A stretch of 19,807 nucleotides of DNA, from positions 132,191 through 151,997 of the forward strand of contig MU069727.1 in NCBI GenBank assembly GCA_002284615.2. The letters run 5' to 3'. The translations under genes and the position numbers were made by a program. Numbering within the stretch: the stretch's first letter is position 1; each line of letters opens with the position of its first letter. Below the pieces are notes generated by a model that was not told the DNA's origin, ran no database searches, and worked only from the letters and a program-made list of their open reading frames with translations. Below, in pieces: positions 1 through 7,984 of this stretch. Source of the DNA: Dunaliella salina. Its lineage: Eukaryota > Chlorophyta > Chlorophyceae > Chlamydomonadales > Dunaliellaceae.

Positions 1-410
1 CTTGCCTCCTCCTCCCAGCCCATCACCACCCTCTCCCTTGCTACCTCTTCCCAGTCCATCACCATCATCTCCTTCCCCACCCTCTCCTGTCCCCCCTCCT
101 CCCAGCCTTGTACCAACCTCTTCCTTGCCTCCTCCTCCCAGCCCTGCATCACCCTCTTCTTTGCCTCCTTCTCCAAACCCTGCACCACCCTCTCCCTTGC
201 CCCCTCCTTTCAGCCCTGCACCACCCTCACGCTTTCCTCCTCCTCCTAGCTCATCACTGCCCTGTCCCTTGCCTCCTGCTCCTAGCCCTGCACCACCATC
301 TTCTTTTCCTCTTCCTCCCAGCTTAAACCGCCTTCTCCCTTGCCTCCCCCTCCCAGCCCTGCACCACCCTATCCCTCGCCTCCTCCTCCCAGCCCATCGC
401 CGCCACCCCC
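1..410 (+). repeat. 36-bp coding minisatellite (12-residue Pro-rich unit)
   Basis: Units of 36 bp starting with CTTGCCTCC-like sequence begin at 1, 37, 124, 160, 196, 232, 268, 304 and 339, with an irregular stretch at 73-123. Each encodes a variant of [12 protein letters not shown]. The unit starting at 304 is 35 bp instead of 36, which is where the reading frame shifts. Confidence 0.85.
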
Positions 411-2114
411 AGTCCCACCCTCCCCTTCCACCCCATATGTGCCTCCATCTCCATACGCCCCATATGTGCCTCCATCTCCATACGCCCCATACGTGCCTCC
501 GTCTCCATACGCCCCATATGTGCCTCCATCTCCATACGCTCCTCCACCTCCATATGCTCCTTACTTTCCTTATGAGCCTCCATCCCCATACGCTCCTTCC
601 TCCACCTATGTGCCTCCTCTAGAGCCTCATGCACCTTTCTCCTCCTTTCCTCCCTCTCCTACTCCGGTGTTGCACCTCTCTCCTCCCCCCTTCCCCCCTG
701 ATGGCACTTATGATGAGACAGCATGCAGTGCCAGACCCGAGTCTCAACTCAAGTTCTTCATCACGGCACTTAAAAGGTTTTGCTCTGAGCAAAATGGAAA
801 TGTAATTTGACCTCAGATTGACTCCTGCCTACGTTATTTTGTGCTTGATTTTGTTGTGCCCAATCCTACCTTACCTCAATTACTAGTTCCCTCCCTGCGC
901 AACCAACCAACACTGCAGATGGACTTTGCCTATGAGGATGTCAGTGGCAACACAGAGTTTATCAACGACCTGCAAGAAGTTGTGGAGCGCAATGTTTTGG
1001 CTGAGTTTGGATCTCTCATACTGCATCGCTGCCCTGATTTCATACAGGTGTGTGCAAGGCTTGTATGATGTCACACCCTGTGAGATGTATCCTGCATGAA
1101 TATCATGCCATGCAGACACACGATTCAATTCGATAACTGTAACACGCATGATTAACTTCCAATAGTCAGACATAACATCCCGGGCTCTGCCTTTTCACAT
1201 GTATGCAATAACCATGCTTGTACTCTTGCTTGGCTGTGCTTGTACTCTTGCTTGGCTGTGTCCGGATGACGTCATCTTGCTGCTATGGAAATGCACAAAG
1301 GCACCAAGCTCTGTCAAGCAAGGCTGTCATGCCCACCTTTGCCTACCTAAGCTGCACAAGACACCCAGATGCATGAAAGGCAACTTGATAATAATCTGAT
1401 CTGCTGCCATTGTGCAAAGCACCTTCTTTATTTTTAGAGCCAGTTGTCCTCTGCTTCACGACCTCAGGTAATCCTGACGCCTGGCAGCACAGTAGGCAAC
1501 TTCCAAGCAGATCTAGGGGATGACGCATCTGTAGATACCATCTCAGCGTTCCAGGTAAGAGTTGCATTATGCTGAGGCACGCAATTAGCTGATGGATCTA
1601 ATCATGTTGCTAATCATGTCATCCACATCTACTGCAAATGTAGGAGAAGGTTCTTTAAACTTGGAATCACAAGTGTCCCAAACAAAAAGCATTTGGCAAC
1701 ACACCCAACACAAGGAACAGCTGATGGAAGAAGACAGAGTTGGAGATGCTTCTTTTGTACCTTCACAACCAATCACACCGACTCCTTTCTCTTGCCTATT
1801 GAGACGTGACCTTTAAATACCTCCTGCTAATTTGCATTCACATGCTGCAGGAAGAGCTGCGCTCCATGGACGCTTCTGACGTGGAAAGGAGGCTGCTCAA
1901 GACAGAAGGTGGCACCACGCTCACTGTGGATGGCCAGAAAATCAAGGTATGACCCTTGGCAAGTGCTCCAAGTGGGTTGAAGTGCAGCCAACAAGCTCGT
2001 ACAAATGCATGTTACTACAATTTAAATGATTTCACCTCATCCCTTTCATACATTTCTTTGCAAGTACAACTGAACCTGCATTTTGGTACTTACTTCGCTG
2101 CACGTGTACCAACT

Positions 2115-2168
<54 letters not shown>

Positions 2169-2430
2169 TGTGTTTCATGCGCAGGTGATAGGCATACCTG
2201 CCTCAATAAATGCAGCCCCACCCTCTCCCAGACCACCCTCACCCATCGGAGATGCCCCTCCTCAAACGACAGACCTTGACACCAATGACGATGCAGAAGT
2301 GCTTGGTCCAGCAATTGCGGTTCCGGTGTTTGTATTTCTGGTCCTTGTTGGCACAGATGTCTTCTGGGCGGTGCGCAAGAGCAAGGAAAGAGGTCATGCA
2401 TACGCTGTGGGGACTCAAGAAAATGTCTGA
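2..2430 (+). CDS. Proline-rich single-pass membrane protein, 5' partial, five exons, one frameshift
   Basis: Model: exon 1 (before 2 to 801), exon 2 919-1047, exon 3 1468-1554, exon 4 1851-1946, exon 5 2185-2430 with TGA stop. The introns begin GTAATT, GTGTGT, GTAAGA and GTATGA and end in CAG. All junctions are phase 0 and the reading frame stays open through every exon, which strongly supports the model. The product begins with at least 200 residues rich in [11 protein letters not shown] and PYVPPSPYA, typical of hydroxyproline-rich algal wall or surface glycoproteins. About 150 non-repetitive residues follow ([17 protein letters not shown]..., [14 protein letters not shown]..., [16 protein letters not shown]...), which may be a small SEA-like alpha/beta fold (weak guess). 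Then come a short PPSPRPPSP linker, a hydrophobic span about [18 protein letters not shown], and a basic RKSKER tail, giving a type I topology. Ligand and function are unknown. A 1-nt deletion near 326 breaks exon 1 (see findings). The start lies outside the window. Confidence 0.8.
433..540 (+). repeat. 27-bp coding tandem repeat, PYVPPSPYA x4
   Basis: Four in-frame 27-bp units at 433-459, 460-486, 487-513 and 514-540 each encode PYVPPSPYA. Degenerate relatives ([18 protein letters not shown]) continue to about 600. The regular Tyr-containing PYAPY junctions resemble Tyr-rich extensin-like proteins, where tyrosines can be cross-linked; that role is inferred from composition only. Confidence 0.85.
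1216..1259. repeat. Perfect 22-bp tandem duplication in intron 2
   Basis: GCTTGTACTCTTGCTTGGCT followed by GT occurs twice head to tail (1216-1237, 1238-1259). It lies inside the intron at 1048-1467, so it does not affect the protein. The two copies are identical, which suggests a recent duplication. Confidence 0.85.
2119..2165. repeat. (CT)n microsatellite just upstream of a 3' splice site
   Basis: About 23 CT units lie in the intron at 1947-2184. The tract ends 19 nt before the GCAG acceptor at 2181-2184 and is the only long pyrimidine tract there, so it probably serves as the polypyrimidine tract for exon 5. Confidence 0.9.
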
Positions 2431-2542
2431 GGTGTATCCGTAGGTATATCCCGGTGTAGGTGTATCTGTAGATATATCCTGGTGTAGGTGTATCCGTAGA
2501 TGTATCCCGATGTAGGTGTATCCGTAGGTGCAACCGCAGGTG
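2431..2542. repeat. 28-bp tandem repeat directly after the stop codon
   Basis: Four 28-bp units (2431-2458, 2459-2486, 2487-2514, 2515-2542) share the core GGTGTATCYGTAGRTRTATC. The first unit starts immediately after the TGA at 2428-2430, so the repeat should be transcribed as the start of the 3' UTR. Confidence 0.85.
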
Positions 2543-2571
2543 TATGAGAGTTGAAACATTCATTGGCAAGG

Positions 2572-2605
2572 ACCGCATTGAGGAGGTAGGTACCCTCAAT
2601 GCGGT
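2572..2605 (+). promoter_or_regulatory. Perfect 12-bp inverted repeat (hairpin) in presumed 3' UTR
   Basis: ACCGCATTGAGG at 2572-2583 is the exact reverse complement of CCTCAATGCGGT at 2594-2605, with a 10-nt loop. It would form a stable RNA stem in the 3' UTR of the preceding gene. Any regulatory role is inference. Confidence 0.7.
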
Positions 2606-2640
2606 TCGTGTGCACCAACAGGAGTAAAAGATGACTGACA

Positions 2641-2645
2641 TGTAA
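2641..2645 (+). promoter_or_regulatory. Candidate TGTAA polyadenylation signal
   Basis: TGTAA lies 211 nt after the stop codon of the proline-rich gene. TGTAA is the usual poly(A) signal in chlorophyte algae. An AATAAAA at about 2679 is an alternative. No transcript evidence is available. Confidence 0.4.
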
Positions 2646-2889
2646 CCTTTGCTCTTGCAACTACTTGTGCTGTCTCAAAATAAAATGTGTGCATCTTTTT
2701 GCTGACTGCTTTGCACACAGAATAGTGTTAGATACGCAGGCCCTTTTTAATTCTCTAAGGATGTTTTATGTTTTTGTTTTTCCCAGCTAGCTCTGCTCTT
2801 CTGACTTTCAAGGGCTGGGGACCTGTGCTCTCTGTTTAGGACGTGCGAGTGTGTCTGTTCTTTTGTCATTGGGTGGTGCAGGGTCTTCT

Positions 2890-3220
2890 AGACAGACTTC
2901 TCGTCTTTTTCTGACTGGTTGGGGGTCATATGGTTTTCGATCCTAGGTGGCCTCTTTTCCTTAATTGATGTAGGGAGCGCTTCCATGCCTACGCAGGTTT
3001 TCTTTTCTTTTTCTGTTCTTATCTTTTCCCCTCTTTTCTTTACTTTTCTTTTCTTCTCTTCTCAATTCATTCTAAGGATGTATTTTGTTTTTTTCCAAAA
3101 GCTATACAATGCGACGCACCGTTTTATCTCCAAATTCATGTTTTTTTTTTCATGATACCGAGCACCCAAACTACCTGGCTGAGTTAAGTTTCCTGATGCT
3201 ATGTAATGTAATGTAAGCCA
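2890..3220 (+). mobile_element. LINE-like 3' tail fragment
   Basis: The core TTCCTTAATTGATGTAGGGA (from about 2957), followed by GCCTACGCAGG and a long CTTTTC-rich pyrimidine run, matches the 3' ends of two other elements here: 8975-9060 read on the minus strand, and about 11078-11150 on plus. All three share the order purine block, GCCTAC or ACCTAC motif, T/C-rich tail. A triple TGTAA run at about 3203-3216 may be the terminal simple repeat or extra poly(A) signals. No coding sequence remains in this copy. Confidence 0.6.
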
Positions 3221-3317
3221 GATGTGTCACGTTAAATGGTTGCTGGAGCCCAGTAAGCGCAGAACGCACACATGAATCCCAATTGTGCCCACCTGTGATA
3301 CCTGCCATCAAACTTAC

Positions 3318-3360
3318 CACTTGGGCTTGCTACATCATAGATGTCAAACTTTGCTCCCAC
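3318..3360 (-). other. Possible minus-strand exon (weak)
   Basis: On the minus strand GGCCAG precedes a 43-nt block encoding VGAKFDIYDVASPSG, followed by a good donor GTAAGT. The peptide looks protein-like and the open frame extends upstream (LTGVQMQGSSCVHRDC). No family is recognised. A chance ORF is quite possible. Confidence 0.25.
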
Positions 3361-3556
3361 CTGGCCGGACGTCAAGCAATCACGATGAACACAGGAACTG
3401 CCCTGCATCTGCACCCCTGTCAGATTCTTATAAGTTGGAGACATCAAATTATATGACATGCTCAGATCAAGTTTTGAGCAATATACAGATTGGCCAACAC
3501 GAGCCATTTGAGGCAGTTTGAGGCAGTGGACGCGCTTGTACAAGCAGCTGCCTTAC

Positions 3557-3680
3557 CTCGTCTAGGTTGATAGGCTGGTGCGTGCGCGGAGCACTCACCT
3601 CTAAGTCAGGTTGATCAGGGCTTGGTGTAGGGCCAGGAGGTAGCCCTCTAAGCCGATTGCTCTGTCTTGAAATCACTCAC
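3557..3680 (-). other. Possible minus-strand exon or retroelement peptide (weak)
   Basis: Minus-strand translation gives ISRQSNRLRGLPPGPTPSPD followed by QPDLEVSAPRTHQPINLDE and then a GTAAGG donor whose GT lies at 3555-3556. RQSNRLRGLPP resembles the low-complexity basic/proline joins seen in some retroelement polyproteins, but it is too short to assign. It may belong with the candidate at 3318-3360. Confidence 0.25.
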
Positions 3681-3732
3681 TATAAAAAGCCCTTGGGAAA
3701 GGGGGAAAGAAGAGGCGGCCACCTCTGTAAAC
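3681..3732 (+). promoter_or_regulatory. TATA motif and TGTAA, possible 5' LTR core of the Ty3 element
   Basis: TATAAAAAG at 3681 is followed 45 nt later by TGTAAAC at 3726. Both lie upstream of a Ty3 pol in the same orientation. TATA plus a poly(A) signal at this spacing is the expected core of an LTR. I could not find the LTR borders, a primer-binding site or a second LTR copy, so the call is tentative. Confidence 0.3.
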
Positions 3733-4398
3733 ACTCTTGAGAAGGAAGGGACATCCTTCACAATCAAAGTTACATCACAAGTACAAAGAGTTTGTGGCAT
3801 GTCTGCCGCCAAGGGCTGAAAATGCACAAGGCAACAAAAAGGAGCTGCAAAGTGTCACTCAAGTCTGCACGGCATGTTTCAGTCATTTCCTGGGCTGTGC
3901 CAAAATCGCCAAGCTGTCGCGGGCAACAATAGCATCCCCAACTATGGCAATCAGACAGTTATTGAAAATTGTCGGTGCGAAGGGCGCAGCTAGAGGTGCA
4001 GTTGGCTGTGCGCTAGCCAGCTGGAGCGGAAGTGTAGGGGCACTGGAGATGCTTGCATGACGCCAGCGCTGCCCGTCACACTCAATATTTTTGTGCCCGC
4101 GCTTCCCCAGCTCTTGGGCATGGCGATGGCCGCACAGATCATGGTCTGGGAATTGCTGGCGCACCTCAGCACGCCTGTGCACTCCAGGGTCGCGGAGGTC
4201 ATGCCCAAACACTGGCCGCTTGCTGTGGGACCGGAAGCGCAGGCCGTCACCTTTCATGTTGGTCCCCTGCTTGGCCTGCCCGCGGCTGGGCTTGGTGACC
4301 CTAAATTGTGGGAATTCTGGCGCATGTGCCCAGAGCTCATACTTGGCATCAACAGCTGGCTCGTACATGCTGGACAAAGGTGTGGCATTCTTGCATGA
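3733..4398 (+). other. Unassigned region upstream of Ty3 pol, probably decayed gag or leader
   Basis: This stretch sits between the possible LTR core and the protease. Plus-strand frames are open in pieces (3737-4060 and 4057-4398) but no zinc knuckle or capsid signature is recognisable. The frame leading into the protease has a TGA at 4396-4398. Composition and orientation fit a degraded gag. The long open frame on the opposite strand is treated as a shadow. Confidence 0.3.
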
Positions 4399-5868
4399 TG
4401 GAAAGGTGCATATCTCCCTGCCAAGAAACTTTATGACACTGGGTTTGAGGTCAACATCATGTCCTTGGATTATGCACAGAAATGTGGCATTCCTTACTCT
4501 GCAAGCAGCATGCAAATTGCCACATCGCTTGGCGGTTCTGGTCAGGTCATTGACAAAGTTGAAGGACCAGTGCATACGGTCTTGAACCTTGGCAGCAAGC
4601 TGGAGGGCCGAACATTTACGCCTGCTGCAACTAAATTCTTGGTGGTTGCAGGCGTGGAGCACATTTATGACGTGTTGCTCTCCTCTCACTGTGCCCATGA
4701 CTGGGGCTCTCGCCCTGATCCAGTGACATCNTTGCTAGAATACCGCCCTTACNTGACCAGAGGTGATATTNNCACAATGGCCTCTGTGCCTCTTCACACC
4801 ATCTCAAACAAGTCATGGCAAAAGCACTTGGCTGCAGGTGTTTTTGTGTGTGGANTCACCTCGCACAACAAGGTCCGTGAAGCAAAGGCTGGCTCTCACA
4901 CCGACATTTCAAGCCAAACCTCGAGCTTCNCCTCGCATACGCAGGGACAAGGGTCAACCAACAACNAGCNNAAAGGGCGCAGGGCATCCCGTCCACNGCC
5001 ANGCGCTACAGCACCCACTTCTGCCTCTTACACAAAGGCTGGAAATTTTTCAANCTTGTACGTNCTCNTGCTGTCNATCACAATGAGCCTGCTGCCCNNG
5101 GCATACACCATGGACCACACTACTGTGCCGATGCCGCCTCGAGCNCACATCTTCTCCCAAANGGCTGAGCTACCCNTGGTGGAACCTGAGAGCACAATCT
5201 TTGGGCGTGGCCGTGGCAGCCTACCTGACACCCAAAGCTTGAACCTNAAAGGGAAGGTGCGGCCTTTCTATGCGTTTACCAGTATTAATGATACCCAGCC
5301 GGGGGGTAAGCCAACAGTCCCCCAAACTGACCACATGGAGAAGGATCCAGAACTGGGGGTGATTTGGGGCAACCATCCGGAAGGCAGTCCCCAGGTGCAT
5401 GCACGCCTCAAAGAAGTGGTTTATGATAAAAAGAGCACTGCATTTGCATATGATGTCCATCAGTTGGGCACATACAAAGGGGAGTTTGGTCCCTACAAGA
5501 TATCTCTACAGCACTCTCAGCCACTCATTGCCAAGAGACGTCACAAGTCTGCTCTTGAACAAGAAATTCAAGATGAAAAGTGTACGGATCTGCTCAAAGC
5601 AGGCCTGATCCAACCAGCTCCACCGGGTACTCAGTATGCAAGTGAGTGCGTGTTGCCTGCAAAGAAAGATCATGATGGTAATTATACAGACCCCAGATTT
5701 TGCACTCATCTACATCAAATCCCTGTTGCCCCAGCAGACCAGCCTAAGACATCATTCTGGTGGAAAAATCAGATATGGATGTGGACGAGAATGCCTTTTG
5801 GTGCTCGCAATGCCACAGCATACTTCCAGAGAGTGGTAGATGCAGAAATTGCTAAAGCAGGTTTGTAA
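4399..5868 (+). pseudogene. pol: Ty3/gypsy pol, first part: retropepsin and N-terminal reverse transcriptase
   Basis: The frame opens after a TGA at 4396 and runs to a TAA at 5866-5868. Near its start, KKLYDTGFEVNIMS (DTG at 4435-4443) is the aspartic protease active site, followed by GIPYSASSMQIATSLGGSGQ and a FLVVAGVEHIYDVLLSS segment typical of the retropepsin fold. A linker of about 200 residues, full of single Ns, follows. RT then starts near 5540 with ALEQEIQDEKCTDLLKAGLI and continues through YASECVLPAKKDHDG, PKTSFWW and MPFGARNATAYFQRVV. The palm is damaged: DPRFCTHL joins directly to HQIPVAPADQ at about 5707-5713. About 40 residues, including the motif A aspartate, are missing. The frame is otherwise intact, so decay is moderate. 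It cannot encode an active polymerase. Confidence 0.85.
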
Positions 5869-7056
5869 AATCATGTGGCATCTTTTGTCGATGATCTACT
5901 CATCTACAGTCCAACTGCCGAAGACCATGTGCATCATCTTGAGCAAGTGTTCTCTATGCTGGAAGGCTGTGGGCTGAAGGCACACCCTGATAAAACAGTC
6001 ATCTGTGCATCCACTATAGAATTTTTGAGACATAACATTAGTGCTGATGGGCTACAGCCAAATGAAGCCAAGGTAAAGGCTATACGTGCTTTACAGTTCC
6101 CTGATGTAAGTGCATTGCGCAGTGTCTTGGGGTTCATTGGATACTACCGTTGCTACATCCCAAATTTCAGCAAGATAGCTAACCCCTTAAATCAGCTGCT
6201 CCGCAAAGGTGCCGCTTGGAAATGGGAAGCGCCCCAGCAAACTGCTTTTGACACTCTTAAGGCTGAATTGTGCACAGAGGGCCGTGTGCTGCGGCACATG
6301 AATCCACACAAGCCGCTTATACTCCATANNGACTGGTCTCATGAAGGTATAGGGGCTGNNCTTGGACAGCTAGATGATGATGGAAATGAATATCTTGTTG
6401 CTTGCATCAGCCGCTCTCTCAATGTGCATGAGCGCAATTATAGTTCTCCACAGGGAGAAATGCTCGCTGCGGTTTGGGCAATCAGATCTTTCCATACTTA
6501 CTTACATGGTGTGTTTTTCTATCTCATCACAGACCACCAACCTCTGACATATCTTATGACTAAGCAAGATTTGGTTGGTATCTTGGCGCGTTGGGCCATC
6601 AGCATTCAGCAATACAACTTCAAAGTTATCCACCGCCCTGGTGCGCATCATCAGAATGCAGATTGCTTGTCGCGTATGCCCCAACCCAGTGCAATTGACA
6701 CATCTGGTGCTCGCATGCATGATGAATCACAACCGCCTGCCCGCTCAAATCTGGCTGTGCAATTGGCAGCCTGCTCTGCGTTGCTCATCAATGACAGCCT
6801 TCTCTCCCTTCATTCCCTTCCTCATCTAGCCACTTTTTCCGATACATTTGCACCAATGGCAGATGACATGATTTCATGTGATCAAGACCCAATTCTTCCA
6901 CCTCTGCCTCACCATGTTGCTAGCTGTGCATCTGCTGCCTGCAAGGGGGGTGTAATGCCATCAGATGCCTTTCTTGCAGCCAACAGCACCCAGCTACCAC
7001 CAGACCTACAACAGCAACACATCGCCCAAGATGCTGAGGCTGAGGACAGCTTCTGA
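5869..7056 (+). pseudogene. pol: Ty3/gypsy pol, second part: RT catalytic motif and RNase H
   Basis: This is in the same frame as the preceding part, separated only by the TAA at 5866. It opens with NHVASFVDDLLIYS, where FVDD (5884-5895) is the RT YxDD motif. GLKAHPDKTVICASTIEFL and LGFIGYYRCYIPNFSKIANP (thumb region) follow. RNase H begins near 6310: KPLILHxDWS (Asp region partly masked by N at 6329-6330), VACISRSLNVHERNYSS, QGEMLAAVWAIRSF (catalytic Glu) and YLITDHQPL (second Asp). It ends with HRPGAHHQNADCLSRMP, the usual close of a Ty3 RNase H. About 130 residues of linker follow before a TGA at 7054-7056. Order and motifs identify Ty3/gypsy rather than copia, because integrase comes after RNase H. 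Confidence 0.9.
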
Positions 7057-7695
7057 GGTGGCAAGTTGGCTCCCAGCGATGTTTGGCTGGACAACTCGAC
7101 TAGCCGCTATATTCAGAGAAGTCTGCCTGCTGATACACCAGCACATGAAACCATGCGTGCTGCACGTAGAGCTAAGGTGTACACCTGGCATGCTGGGAAA
7201 TTGTTCAGAGATATGCCTGACCGAGTGCGCAAGCAAGTGCCTGCACCTGCTGAACGCGAAAACTTAATCAAGATCATGCATGAGCGCCATGGCCAGTTTG
7301 GAGTCAAAAGAACAACTGCCCTTTTGCATCCCTTTTACTGGTGGTCAGGCATGGGCAGAGATGTCCGTCACATGGTGGCCAGATGTGCACTCTGTGATCG
7401 TGTGAACACAGCATTTAATACATCTGCTCAGCAACTCCAACCATTGCCTATCCAGGGTTTGTTTTACCGCTGGGGGGTCGACCTTGCTGGTCCCTTCAAC
7501 CCTGTGAGCCGCAGTGGCAAGCGCTACGTGGTGGTGATGGTGGNGCATTTCTCCAAGTTCCTGGATGTGACAGCAGTACCAGATAAGTATGCGAGTACTT
7601 TGGCACAAGTGTTTCTGGAAAAAGTGCTGTGCAGATATGGAACATGCGCAGAGGTGGTCACTGATGGTGGCACAGAATTTTCTTCTGAATTTCAA
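7057..7695 (+). pseudogene. pol: Ty3/gypsy integrase, truncated in the catalytic core
   Basis: The frame continues from the TGA at 7054. The zinc-binding region reads IMHERHGQFGVKRTTALLHP with later CALC; the usual GH of the first His pair appears as GQ, so the HHCC site looks altered. The core contains WGVDLAGPF (first Asp, 7480-7482) and VVTDGGTEFSSEFQ (second Asp, 7663-7665). The sequence stops matching an integrase right after EFSSEFQ, so the catalytic Glu, the C-terminal domain and the 3' LTR are absent. A LINE RNase H fragment follows directly, which marks the breakpoint at about 7690. Confidence 0.85.
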
Positions 7696-7852
7696 TGTTA
7701 TTTTTGGTAATGAAAGCGTGGATGCTCTCGCACTTGAAGCAGCTAAGTTGCCTGATGAAGCTGACACCCCAATCAACCGGGCAGTAAAACCTTTCTTTCA
7801 TCCCTGTTGGCTTGCTGCACCAGCTACAACACCCAGCTCTCATACAGAATAA
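7690..7852 (+). mobile_element. LINE RNase H C-terminal fragment fused to the broken integrase
   Basis: The frame NVIFGNESVDALALEAAKLP followed by DEADTPIN matches the GNExxDxLAxEAA end motif of RNase H domains in non-LTR retrotransposons. It is in a different frame from the integrase and stops at 7850-7852. No RT is left upstream. 7853-7984 shows no recognisable gene. Confidence 0.5.
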
Positions 7853-7984
7853 TGGCTCTTTTCAAACCTCCAAGACCAATGAAACAAATCATGCATGAAA
7901 ATCACAAATCCAGGACAGCAAATCCAAAACCTATTAAAAATGTCCAACACTCACCCCACTGCTCATTCCAAATGAGTAATGCAG

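Noticed and set aside
323..634. Met/Glu-rich minus-strand open frame
   Set aside because: It is the antisense of the PYVPPSPYA coding repeat. The plus frame joins correctly to downstream exons, this one does not.
2090..2641. 183-aa minus-strand open frame
   Set aside because: It runs through the CT microsatellite (RERERE) and the 28-bp repeats and lies opposite exon 5, so its length is a repeat artefact.
2679..2685. AATAAAA as the main poly(A) signal
   Set aside because: Possible, but TGTAA at 2641 fits green-algal usage better. Neither can be confirmed from sequence alone.
3230..3740. Complete 5' LTR
   Set aside because: TATA and TGTAA motifs fit, but no second copy, no TG...CA borders and no primer-binding site could be found.
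3883..4698. 271-aa open frame on the minus strand
   Set aside because: Its upper part lies opposite the retropepsin (DTG) segment of the Ty3 element in another frame. It has no recognisable motif and is best explained as a shadow.
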